From Neptuniibacter caesariensis (GTDB taxonomy: Bacteria; Pseudomonadota; Gammaproteobacteria; Pseudomonadales; Balneatricaceae), in contig NZ_CH724127.1 in the NCBI RefSeq assembly GCF_000153345.1, forward strand, positions 714,462-778,461: a stretch of 64,000 nt of DNA. The letters run 5' to 3'. Below the pieces are notes generated by a model. That model searched no databases, was not told the origin of the DNA, and worked only from the letters and a program-made list of their open reading frames with translations. Numbering within the stretch: the first letter of the stretch is position 1; each line of letters opens with the position of its first letter. Both the position numbers and the translations under genes were made by a program. Below, piece after piece: positions 9,968-17,003 of the stretch.

Positions 9968-10511
9968 TCCAGAGCAGAAGCAGTACCTGCTTACTGTTGC
10001 CCGCAAGGCCATACAGAGATCAGTGTCTGGGCTGAGTAATTGTGACTTTTTACCTGAACATGACGTTTTGAGTTTGCCCGGAGCGAGCTTTGTTACTTTA
10101 ACCGTTTCTGGTCGGTTAAGGGGGTGTATCGGAAGCCTGGAAGCGCAGCAGCCGTTGTTTATGGATGTTTGGCATAACGCTCAGCGTGCAGCTCAGAATG
10201 ATCCGCGTTTTCCCCTGGTTTTAGAATCTGAACTTGATCAAATTAAGATAGAGATTTCGGTTCTAGGTGAACTTCAGCCGATAGATGTCAGTAGTGAAGA
10301 AGAGTTGCTTACGCGCATACGCCCCGATATTGACGGATTGCTGATTGACGATGGTGTACATCGAGCTACTTTTTTACCCTCGGTCTGGCAGCAATTACCC
10401 GATCCAACCACGTTTCTTGCCCATCTCAAGGTAAAGGCAGGCCTTGCTCAGAGTGGTTGGCCTGAAGGGATCAGATGCGCAGTCTATCAAGTGGAAAAGT
10501 GGAGTGAATAA
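9948..10511 (+). CDS. amrA: AmmeMemoRadiSam system protein A (AMMECR1 domain)
   Basis: This 187-residue protein is a single AMMECR1 domain: GASFVTLTVSGRLRGCIGSLEA holds the conserved RGCIG motif near residues 56-60, and NDPRFPLV and PDIDGLLIDDGVHRATFLPS follow as in the family. Human AMMECR1 is linked to an Alport-related syndrome; no bacterial function is known. The first ATG in frame is at 9948, inside the end of amrB. Together with amrB it forms a two-gene operon; the third classical member, a radical SAM protein, is missing nearby. Confidence 0.88.
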   Translation: MQHSVLNPEQKQYLLTVARKAIQRSVSGLSNCDFLPEHDVLSLPGASFVTLTVSGRLRGCIGSLEAQQPLFMDVWHNAQRAAQNDPRFPLVLESELDQIKIEISVLGELQPIDVSSEEELLTRIRPDIDGLLIDDGVHRATFLPSVWQQLPDPTTFLAHLKVKAGLAQSGWPEGIRCAVYQVEKWSE

Positions 10512-10668
10512 TCCCATATTGCGGTATTGTTAAGCTTTACTCTGATTCGTGTAATTGTCATATGGCCTTAACAGAAAATCTCTATAAAACTGAGCCAATA
10601 GCTTTTGCCTCGCTGTGGCAATACTTGTCGAATGTTGTGGTTACCAACAGGGCAAGAGTAGCAACAAA

Positions 10669-11013
10669 ATGAACATCTATGATTTGTCAGGCTCAGGACA
10701 AGAATCGGAACAGTTCGACCAGTTGCTCTCTATGGAGGGGATTGAAATCGAGAGAATCGTTTCCCATGCCCATGCAACACCTGAAGGTGAATGGTATGAC
10801 CAGAACTGGGATGAATGGGTACTTGTTGTGTCAGGTCAGGCAGGTATTCGCTTTGCCGATTCTCCCGATATGCATACCCTCAACGCAGGCGATAGTTTGT
10901 TCTTTCCTGCGAACCGACGTCATCGGGTTGAGTGGACCTCGACTGAAGAGCCAACTATCTGGCTTGCCGTTCATTTTAATAAATCCCATTTTAGTAAATC
11001 AGAGTCAGGCTAA
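10669..11013 (+). CDS. Cupin-domain protein
   Basis: This 114-residue protein is a single cupin barrel: DQNWDEWVLVVSGQAGI is cupin motif 1 and DSLFFPANRRHRVEW is motif 2, with His84-like metal ligands partly kept (motif 1 has W-D-E instead of the usual HxH, motif 2 keeps the histidine). The enzyme role, if any, is unknown. I chose ATG 10669; an upstream in-frame TTG-type start would add 18 residues with no cupin homology. Its stop is immediately followed by the macrodomain ATG, so the two are coupled. Confidence 0.8.
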   Translation: MNIYDLSGSGQESEQFDQLLSMEGIEIERIVSHAHATPEGEWYDQNWDEWVLVVSGQAGIRFADSPDMHTLNAGDSLFFPANRRHRVEWTSTEEPTIWLAVHFNKSHFSKSESG

Positions 11014-11529
11014 ATGAGATCACAAACCATCGATATTATTATGGGTGATATAACCCAGCTTTCCGTTGATGCTATCGTCAACGCAGCAAATAACAGCTTG
11101 CTCGGAGGTGGCGGAGTCGATGGGGCGATACACCGAGTCGCAGGGCCTGAATTATTAGAAGAGTGCCGAGGCCTGAAGGGGTGCGATACAGGGCAGGCGA
11201 AACTGACGAGCGGATATCAGCTGCCAGCAAAGCACGTAATCCATACGGTAGGTCCAATCTGGTATGGCGGGGAGGAAGGAGAAGCCGGACATTTGGCTAG
11301 CTGCTATCGTGATTCCCTGAGATTGGCTGAACAGTACCAACTCAAGTCGGTAGCCTTTCCAGCGATCAGTTGTGGTGTCTATGGCTATCCTGCTGAACAA
11401 GCAGCTGAAATCGCTATCAGGACTGTAATGGAGGAGAAATCGAACGATCTGTCGATTATCTTTTGTCTGTTCAGTGAAGAGATGCTGAGCGTTTATCAGC
11501 GGGTATTTAAAGGTCTCTCTGAGAATTAA
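11014..11529 (+). CDS. ymdB: O-acetyl-ADP-ribose deacetylase-like macrodomain protein
   Basis: This 171-residue protein is a single macrodomain of the MacroD/YmdB type, which removes ADP-ribose from acidic residues and hydrolyses O-acetyl-ADP-ribose. The signature [22 protein letters not shown] lies near residues 20-41 (written here in part as [16 protein letters not shown]), and the second loop ISCGVYGYP near residue 119 closes over the ribose. Its ATG follows directly on the cupin gene's TAA. YmdB also modulates RNase III in Escherichia coli; whether that holds here is not known. A terminator follows. Confidence 0.92.
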   Translation: MRSQTIDIIMGDITQLSVDAIVNAANNSLLGGGGVDGAIHRVAGPELLEECRGLKGCDTGQAKLTSGYQLPAKHVIHTVGPIWYGGEEGEAGHLASCYRDSLRLAEQYQLKSVAFPAISCGVYGYPAEQAAEIAIRTVMEEKSNDLSIIFCLFSEEMLSVYQRVFKGLSEN

Positions 11530-11555
11530 AAAAGGAGGCTGAAGCCTCCTTTTTT
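11529..11555. terminator. Bidirectional terminator between the macrodomain and hsp20 genes
   Basis: AGGAGGCT and AGCCTCCT form the stem around a GA loop, with A and T runs on both sides, so it can serve both convergent genes. Confidence 0.88.
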
Positions 11556-11567
11556 ATACCGGAAGTA

Positions 11568-11984
11568 TTACTGAATCTGAATCTGGCGCGGCTTCATCGC
11601 CTCAGGGATTTCGCGGATCAGGTCAATGTGTAGTAATCCGTTTTCCATAGACGCCGTGACAACTTTAACATGGTCAGCTAACTGGAAGCGGCGCTCAAAG
11701 TTTCGTGCGGCAATGCCCTGGTAAAGGTATTGGCGATCTTGCGGAACCTCTTTTTTCTGACCTGTAACTGTCAGCGATCCGCTTTCGCTCTGGATGTTCA
11801 GTTCATCGTTCTCGAAACCTGCAACGGCCATCGTAATTCGGTATTCATTCTCGCCCATCAGTTCTATGTTATAGGGTGGGAAAGAGGGCTGGTTATCGTT
11901 GCGGCTGGCGTTATCCAGCATGTTTGCCAGACGGTCAAAGCCAATAGCAGAACGGTATAGCGGGGAAAGGTCAAACTCACGCAT
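11568..11984 (-). CDS. ibpA: Small heat-shock protein (Hsp20, IbpA type)
   Basis: This 138-residue alpha-crystallin-type holdase keeps unfolding proteins refoldable. It starts MREFDLSPLYRSAIGFDRL, the IbpA/IbpB signature, has the crystallin core at about residues 38-125 and the motif MENGLLHIDL near the end, and finishes with a short tail. An upstream in-frame ATG would add six residues, but ATG 11984 has the ribosome-binding site AGGA seven bases away. The untranslated leader folds as a ROSE element and a sigma32-like promoter precedes it (see next entries), so expression should be heat-induced at two levels. Confidence 0.93.
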   Translation of the reverse strand: MREFDLSPLYRSAIGFDRLANMLDNASRNDNQPSFPPYNIELMGENEYRITMAVAGFENDELNIQSESGSLTVTGQKKEVPQDRQYLYQGIAARNFERRFQLADHVKVVTASMENGLLHIDLIREIPEAMKPRQIQIQ

Positions 11985-11989
11985 GGTGT

Positions 11990-12082
11990 ATATCCTCATC
12001 AAGCAATATATCTATTTAATAAATGGGTTAGCCCCTCTCTTGAGCGGGCTGTATTAACCGGCCTCTCTTGAGCACCGGTTAA
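11990..12082 (-). promoter_or_regulatory. ROSE-type RNA thermometer in the hsp20 leader
   Basis: On the minus strand the leader has three hairpins. The one next to the start codon (12009-11990) pairs AUAUUGCU with AGGAUAU around a five-base loop; UUGCU covers the AGGA ribosome-binding site with a bulged G, exactly the diagnostic ROSE pairing. A second stem AGCCC/GGGCT (12050-12030) and a third perfect 8-bp stem TTAACCGG/CCGGTTAA (12082-12054) lie upstream and share the 12-base loop core GCTCAAGAGAGG. ROSE elements are known to melt on heating and free the ribosome-binding site of ibpA-type genes. Confidence 0.82.
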
Positions 12083-12087
12083 TAAAT

Positions 12088-12115
12088 AGATAGGGACGCT
12101 TAATGGGTTTTCAAC
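12088..12115 (-). promoter_or_regulatory. Sigma32-like heat-shock promoter of hsp20
   Basis: On the minus strand, GTTGAAA (12115-12109) and CCCTATCT (12095-12088) are separated by 13 bases. The RpoH consensus is CTTGAAA and CCCCATNT with 11-16 bases between. Transcription would start near 12081, the first base of the upstream hairpin. Confidence 0.75.
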
Positions 12116-12129
12116 ACCTGATGACGAAA

Positions 12130-12549
12130 TTAATCTTCAGGATCTACGTTGAAGCGATCAACATCATTGGTGATATCAACATCAACGCTAGCACTTGGGA
12201 TACGGTAATCATGAACACGTTCCCAGCCTTCACTGCCAGGTGCGCGTTCCCATACTGTACCCGCGTTAAAAGTTACAAGGTCAGTCAGAGATGAGTCCAG
12301 ACGACACATTTTCTCAACAGGTACAGGCACCAGATTGGACAGTTCATCTTCTAGAAACTCTTCGGTCTCATAACCGGTGAACATGCGCCACCCCGTGTCA
12401 TTTAGGTGCTCTGGTACTGTTTTATACATGAAACGGATGGGCAGCTTCTCGTCAAAGCAGAGTTTAGAAACCAGGGCTAAAAAGCCATTCTTCGTCTGGT
12501 TTGTTTCCGTTTCTTTCGTTTTTGGGGTATCAACGTCGACTGATTTCAT
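12130..12549 (-). CDS. DUF2185-like protein
   Basis: This 139-residue protein contains the pattern PIRFMYKTVPEHLNDTGWRMFTGYETEEFL, shown here in part as DTGWRMFTGYETEEFL, which I associate with DUF2185, a family related to Imm33-type immunity proteins. The rest is an acidic C-terminus (VDVDITNDVDRFNVDPED) and a polar N-terminus. No toxin gene is next to it, so an immunity role is not supported here. It is a single minus-strand gene between hsp20 and the divergent DUF3622 gene. Confidence 0.7.
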   Translation of the reverse strand: MKSVDVDTPKTKETETNQTKNGFLALVSKLCFDEKLPIRFMYKTVPEHLNDTGWRMFTGYETEEFLEDELSNLVPVPVEKMCRLDSSLTDLVTFNAGTVWERAPGSEGWERVHDYRIPSASVDVDITNDVDRFNVDPED

Positions 12550-12702
12550 AGCTACTCGGTAGATTAATTGTTACGCAGAGCGCAATTTTAAACCTTGTCA
12601 AAGGATCAGGCTAGCAGGTTAAGGCTTACTTTATGTCTATAAAGAGGTAGAATTCCGCGCTCTAATTCGGGGAAGGCCCCAACCAAGTATTCAGGAACAG
12701 TC

Positions 12703-12963
12703 ATGTCTAAAGGTAAAAAGTACAGTTATCAGCTGCTTCAGCAGGAAAATTCCTGGTCAGCGCAAATTATTCGGCAGGTAACAAGTAGAAGGACTCAGGT
12801 GTCTAAAAGCAGAGATGGCTTTGAAACCGAAGAGGCAGCGACTAAGTGGGCGCAAGAAACCTTAGAATCTTTTCTTGAGCAGCAGTCTGAACGTAACAAA
12901 CGCAAAGCAGAAAAACGCGAACAGCGCGCTGAATCAAACGACCTGGGTTTTGAAGAAGAATAA
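12703..12963 (+). CDS. DUF3622 family protein
   Basis: This 86-residue soluble protein matches the DUF3622 pattern: KKYSYQLLQQENSWSAQI, then RRTQVSKSRDGFETEEAA and WAQETL. A charged, helical tail (QQSERNKRKAEKREQR) follows. It is common in marine Gammaproteobacteria and has no known role. It is a single gene with its own terminator at 12986. Confidence 0.8.
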   Translation: MSKGKKYSYQLLQQENSWSAQIIRQVTSRRTQVSKSRDGFETEEAATKWAQETLESFLEQQSERNKRKAEKREQRAESNDLGFEEE

Positions 12964-12985
12964 AGGTTGATAAAGAACCATTAGT

Positions 12986-13017
12986 AAAAAAACCGGACTT
13001 GCGTCCGGTTTTTTTTG
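12986..13017. terminator. Bidirectional terminator between the DUF3622 and DUF4197 genes
   Basis: ACCGGAC and GTCCGGT pair across a four-base loop with A-runs before and a T-run after. Confidence 0.9.
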
Positions 13018-13026
13018 CATGATGTT

Positions 13027-13797
13027 TTACTGAAAAACCTGTTTTAGCAAATCAGTCGTGCGTGCAGCTGGGTTCTCGCGGATCTTCTTCTCTTCCGCGG
13101 CGAGCATAGTGAACAGGCCGTTTAGGGCTTCTTCGGTTACATAGTTATCCAGATCCACATCCAGTTGCTGGCCCACAAAAGGGATATCCTTTGCTTCGCT
13201 TGCCAGATCATTGTAGTAACGGGTAGCACCTACCTGGCCCAGAGATTCCTGTACGCTTGGCTGGAAAAGTTGACGAAGCTTATCTGAGGTTTTCTCTTTG
13301 AAGTATTGGGTTGCTGCATCGTCGGAGCCCTGATAAATCTTTTTCGCATCATCAAAGCTCATCTCTTTTACGGCATTAACAATAAGATCTGTTGCTTGTG
13401 GAGCGGCTTTCTCAGCTGCTCGGTTCATGCTTTCTTCAAACTGGTCAACCTGATCGCTTAAGCCATATTTACGTAGTATAGAGGCGACTTTATCAACTCC
13501 GTTCGGTAGCGGAATACGGATATTAGTGTTATTCAAATACCCACCTGGCTGACTGATCTCTTCAATCGCGCGCTTACTGCCCACTTCCAAGGCTTCTTTC
13601 AAGCCATTAATCAGTGTTTCTGTATCCAGGTTTGTTGTTGTGCCTGAGCTGCCATTACCGACTGTGGCATCCAGAACAGACTTCTGCAGGTCTTCATCTT
13701 TTACTGCCTCTTTAAGCGCATCAGCCCAGCCAGCAGAAGCAGGAGCGGAGATGATAGAAGCGGTAAGTAATGAAGCAACGATGTATGACTTATTCAT
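13027..13797 (-). CDS. DUF4197 family exported protein
   Basis: This 256-residue protein has a cleavable signal peptide ([22 protein letters not shown], cut near residue 22) and a mostly helical mature part. The pattern EALEVGSKRAIEEISQPGGY, NTNIRIPLPNG and MSFDDAKKIYQGSDDAATQY is that of DUF4197, periplasmic proteins of unknown function that are widespread in Proteobacteria. It is monocistronic and divergent from the solute-binding protein gene at 13902. Confidence 0.88.
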   Translation of the reverse strand: MNKSYIVASLLTASIISAPASAGWADALKEAVKDEDLQKSVLDATVGNGSSGTTTNLDTETLINGLKEALEVGSKRAIEEISQPGGYLNNTNIRIPLPNGVDKVASILRKYGLSDQVDQFEESMNRAAEKAAPQATDLIVNAVKEMSFDDAKKIYQGSDDAATQYFKEKTSDKLRQLFQPSVQESLGQVGATRYYNDLASEAKDIPFVGQQLDVDLDNYVTEEALNGLFTMLAAEEKKIRENPAARTTDLLKQVFQ

Positions 13798-13901
13798 TTG
13801 GTAAATTCCCTGTATCGCAATGGGTTAAAGCATAACAGAGAACTACGAATAGAGCCTTAACCAGTTCTGCGAAGGTTATTAATTTCTTCTATAGTTATTT
13901 T

Positions 13902-14684
13902 ATGCAGAAAATCTACTTATTTTTCATATTGTTGGTGTACCCCTTTACCTCCATAGCTGAAGAGAATGCGCGAATTTTGCGTCTGGGATGCGTCGAGTGG
14001 CCCCCGTATATAGCGGAGTCTTTACCGGGTAAGGGCTTTTTAGTGGAGATGAGCCAATTACTTGTTGAGCGTTCAGGGCAGGAATTGGATATGGTCATTA
14101 TGCCTTGGAAGAGAGTTTTAAAGGGGGTGGAGAAAGGCAGTCTGGATGGCTCAGTATGCATGTTCAAAACACGAGAACGCTTAGGGAAAATGCATTACAT
14201 TGAGCCGCCTTTGCTGGTAGAAAAAACGGTTATATTTCATCGCAGTGATTTCCAACCCGATATCAGGAATTTAGAAGATCTGAATAATTATACATTGGGG
14301 ATTCTGGATGGTGCGGGGTACCAAAAGGATGATTTTATCCAACAGCACCCCAAGCTGGCAGTCGTTAACTCTTTCGAGAGTCTGTTTAAGATGCTGGCAA
14401 TGAAAAGGGTCGATCTTATCCTTGCGGAATACCGAAATGGTATGTCGGTGATTCAGGATACAGCCACACTGAAATCTGAGCAGTTTTCGGTAGCCCCTCT
14501 TTCCTATCAGAGAACCGATGTACATCTGGTGATTTCGCGAAATATTGCTGAGAGTGAGGCCGTAGTTATGCGCCTGAATGAGATCTCTAGTGAGGTAATA
14601 CAAAGCGACGCGGCGAAAGCGCTATATAAGCGTCATTCCATCTTAGAGCTACCCGCTCTTTCTCCGCTAACTTCGAGGCATTAG
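13902..14684 (+). CDS. Periplasmic solute-binding protein (SBP_bac_3-like), orphan
   Basis: This 260-residue protein has a signal peptide (MQKIYLFFILLVYPFTSIAEE) and the two-lobed fold of amino-acid-type binding proteins: WPPYIAESLPGKGFLVEMSQLL near the start, MPWKRVLKGVEKGSLDGSVC and ILDGAGYQKDDF later (patterns quoted in part). The MPWKR motif is shared with a large marine group of free-standing binding proteins. No permease or ATPase gene is near, so it may feed a distant transporter or act as a sensor. Its stop overlaps the end of the convergent LysR gene by four bases. Two more orphans of this fold occur at 47790 and 61914. Confidence 0.85.
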   Translation: MQKIYLFFILLVYPFTSIAEENARILRLGCVEWPPYIAESLPGKGFLVEMSQLLVERSGQELDMVIMPWKRVLKGVEKGSLDGSVCMFKTRERLGKMHYIEPPLLVEKTVIFHRSDFQPDIRNLEDLNNYTLGILDGAGYQKDDFIQQHPKLAVVNSFESLFKMLAMKRVDLILAEYRNGMSVIQDTATLKSEQFSVAPLSYQRTDVHLVISRNIAESEAVVMRLNEISSEVIQSDAAKALYKRHSILELPALSPLTSRH

Positions 14685-15568
14685 ATCGCTCGAATGTCTT
14701 GCCACTGAGTTAGCAGGTAATCAATAAATTGCCTTACGGCGGGCAGTTGGTAACTACGTGACATGTATACCGCCCAGAGAGAATTTTCAGGCAGATTGTA
14801 ATTGCTCAATACTCTGACCAGTTTTCCATCACTTATTAGTGGGTTTGCCAGATCACAGGGGATTCGAATCAGGCCCTGACCTGCACAGGCCGCGTTAACC
14901 AGGGTTCCCAGTTCATTAGCAGAGATTTGCCCATTGACCTTGATCGATCTGTTTTCCTCTCCATCATCAAATTCCCAATCGTCATAATTTAAATGGACGA
15001 GGCACTGATGCTGAGACAGATCTTCAGGTGCTTTTGGGGCCGAATTCTTTTCCAGATAAGCAGGTGAAGCACAAATGACAGAATCAATTGTCATCAGCTC
15101 TCTCGCGATTAGGTTATCAGCAGGTTGAGCGGTATAGCGAAGCGCAATATCAATTCGCTCATCAACCAGTTGAGCAAAACTGTCAGATGCAAGGATTTCG
15201 ATTTTGATGTTCGGGTGTTCGGTAATAAAACCTTGTACCGCTTCAATTAAGAGGTTCTGCGAAAGCCCGATAGGTGTGGCTATGCGAATTGAACCTGCAA
15301 GCGTGTTCTGGCGAATTTGAGCCAAACTCTCCATGGCTGCCGCTTCATCAAGAATTCGCTCGCAATAAACCAGTGCTTCGCTACCTGCTTCAGTTAAAGT
15401 CACCTTGCGTGTGGTCCTATGTAACAAGCGTTGGCCAAGCCAGGATTCTACCTCTTTCACATGCCGTGAAACCTGTAGACGGCTAACCTTCAGATTCTCT
15501 GCCGCCTGGGTAAAACTGGATGTACAGGCAACTTCTACAAAACTTTTTAATGCAAGTAAGCGATCCAT
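14681..15568 (-). CDS. LysR family transcriptional regulator
   Basis: This 295-residue protein has the N-terminal winged helix-turn-helix (FVEVACTSSFTQAAENLKVS, then RLQVSRHVKEVE) and a C-terminal LysR substrate domain. It resembles the CrgA/AaeR-like LysR group with short effector pockets. I chose ATG 15568 (MDRLLALKSF), the family's usual start; an ATG at 15583 would add five residues. It is divergent from the oxidoreductase gene at 15674, its most likely target. The 105-base spacer is AT-rich and must contain both promoters. Confidence 0.9.
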   Translation of the reverse strand: MDRLLALKSFVEVACTSSFTQAAENLKVSRLQVSRHVKEVESWLGQRLLHRTTRKVTLTEAGSEALVYCERILDEAAAMESLAQIRQNTLAGSIRIATPIGLSQNLLIEAVQGFITEHPNIKIEILASDSFAQLVDERIDIALRYTAQPADNLIARELMTIDSVICASPAYLEKNSAPKAPEDLSQHQCLVHLNYDDWEFDDGEENRSIKVNGQISANELGTLVNAACAGQGLIRIPCDLANPLISDGKLVRVLSNYNLPENSLWAVYMSRSYQLPAVRQFIDYLLTQWQDIRAI

Positions 15569-15673
15569 TTGTATCAAAACCATAACTAATTTGCTTCATA
15601 TTACGATGTTTATCTCATATTTTGTAGTAATTAGACTGACCTCAATTACTTAACAATATTTGAGGTTTACAGA

Positions 15674-16312
15674 ATGAAGATTGCAATTTTAGGTGTAACG
15701 GGATGGATCGGTAGCCATATCGCAGTTGAAGCGAAAGGTAGAGGGCATGAGGTTATTGGTCTGGTTCGAAATACAACGGTAGAGGTTAATCATGCAGATG
15801 AACTGCGAGCTTTCGATCTACTGGATGCAGATGCTGATCTTAAAGCAGCATTAGATGGAGCGGATCTGTTGGTCTCTGCTGTAGGCGGCCGGGCTGCCGG
15901 TAATCATCAACTGGTGGTTGAAACGGCTGAAAAGCTGCTCAGTGAACTACCAGAGACTTCCGTTAATCGCCTTCTTTGGGTGGGAGGTGCAGGTTCACTG
16001 GAAGTAGCGCCAGGTGTAAAGCTGATGACTGTACCTGATTTCCCGGAAGAGTATAAAGATGAAGCGTTGGCGATGGGTGAAGCGCTGCAGGTATTTAGAA
16101 ATAAAGATACATCGGTAAACTGGACCTTCATTAGCCCCGCGGCTGAAATCTATCCAGGTGAGAAGCAGGGAGCATATCGTGTTACGGGCGATAGTTTGCT
16201 GACTGACGCAGATGGTAACAGTCGTATATCGGTAAGTGATTATGCTCTAGCGATGGTGGATGAGCTTGAAAAAGCACAATATCCCCAGCAGCGAATAGGG
16301 GTGGCGTATTAA
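15674..16312 (+). CDS. NAD(P)-binding oxidoreductase (atypical SDR, NmrA/YwnB-like)
   Basis: This 212-residue protein is a Rossmann-fold protein with GVTGWIGSHIA at residues 7-17 as the dinucleotide loop and no YxxxK catalytic pair, as in the YwnB/BVR-B-like atypical SDRs. WVGGAGSLEVAPGV and FISPAAEIYPGEKQG are characteristic of that group. Substrate unknown, cytosolic. It is divergent from a LysR gene that probably regulates it and ends at the terminator at 16333. Confidence 0.86.
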   Translation: MKIAILGVTGWIGSHIAVEAKGRGHEVIGLVRNTTVEVNHADELRAFDLLDADADLKAALDGADLLVSAVGGRAAGNHQLVVETAEKLLSELPETSVNRLLWVGGAGSLEVAPGVKLMTVPDFPEEYKDEALAMGEALQVFRNKDTSVNWTFISPAAEIYPGEKQGAYRVTGDSLLTDADGNSRISVSDYALAMVDELEKAQYPQQRIGVAY

Positions 16313-16332
16313 GCCATTAACTTTATAGAGTG

Positions 16333-16358
16333 AACGGGCTTAGATGCCCGTTTTTTTA
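16333..16358 (+). terminator. Rho-independent terminator
   Basis: AACGGGC and GCCCGTT pair across a six-base loop and are followed by seven T residues. Confidence 0.88.
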
Positions 16359-16463
16359 TTGGGGCCATGTTCAGAGCTATAGCACTAATTGAGACTATGC
16401 TTCCCGTCTCTTTATTAATATATTAACCATGTTGTTTTATATCGATTTTACAGGAGCTGTTAA

Positions 16464-16952
16464 ATGAGTCAGCGAGCACCCGTCATCTACACGACAAAAA
16501 TCAAACCGGAATGGCTGGATTATAACAATCATATGAATGTTGCCTACTACGTACTGATTTTTGATGAAGCAGGCGTTCAGTTGGTGGCAGACCTTGGGCT
16601 TAGCGAAGAGGTCACTAAGGAGACAAATATCTCCTGGATGGTGCTAGAAAATCACATCACATATAACAACGAAGTGGTTTTGGATCAGCCCGTAGAAGTG
16701 CGATGCCAACTACTTGATTACGATTCAAAACGTCTTCACCTGTACTTTGAGATGTACGGAGCCGATGAAGAGGGTGGTGAATACCTGGCGTCGACTTTGG
16801 AACAAATGGCGATGTGTGTGGACCTGAACTTGCGAAAAGCCTGCGAGTTTCCAGCTTTGGTAGCGACTAATATTGAGCAGATGGCTGAGGAGCAGAAAGT
16901 ACTGGAAAAACCAGTAAATATTGGCAGAACGATTGGTATCCGACGTAAATAA
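16464..16952 (+). CDS. Hotdog-fold thioesterase (betainyl-CoA thioesterase-like)
   Basis: This 162-residue protein has the 4HBT-type hotdog fold, with WLDYNNHMNVAYYVLIFD near residues 17-34 holding the DxxxHMN(N) active-site pattern. It resembles CdhB-type thioesterases from carnitine degradation, but no carnitine gene is near, so a general acyl-CoA thioesterase role is equally possible. AGGAG precedes the ATG by seven bases. It is a single-gene unit. Confidence 0.82.
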   Translation: MSQRAPVIYTTKIKPEWLDYNNHMNVAYYVLIFDEAGVQLVADLGLSEEVTKETNISWMVLENHITYNNEVVLDQPVEVRCQLLDYDSKRLHLYFEMYGADEEGGEYLASTLEQMAMCVDLNLRKACEFPALVATNIEQMAEEQKVLEKPVNIGRTIGIRRK

Positions 16953-17003
16953 TCGAATAGCTGCTATTCTTAGTTTTTGGGCTGTCAGTAAGGGATTATT
17001 TAA

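Noticed and set aside
12130..12549. Immunity/toxin role for the DUF2185-like gene
   Set aside because: No toxin-like gene is next to it, and the gene has no sign of a mobile island.
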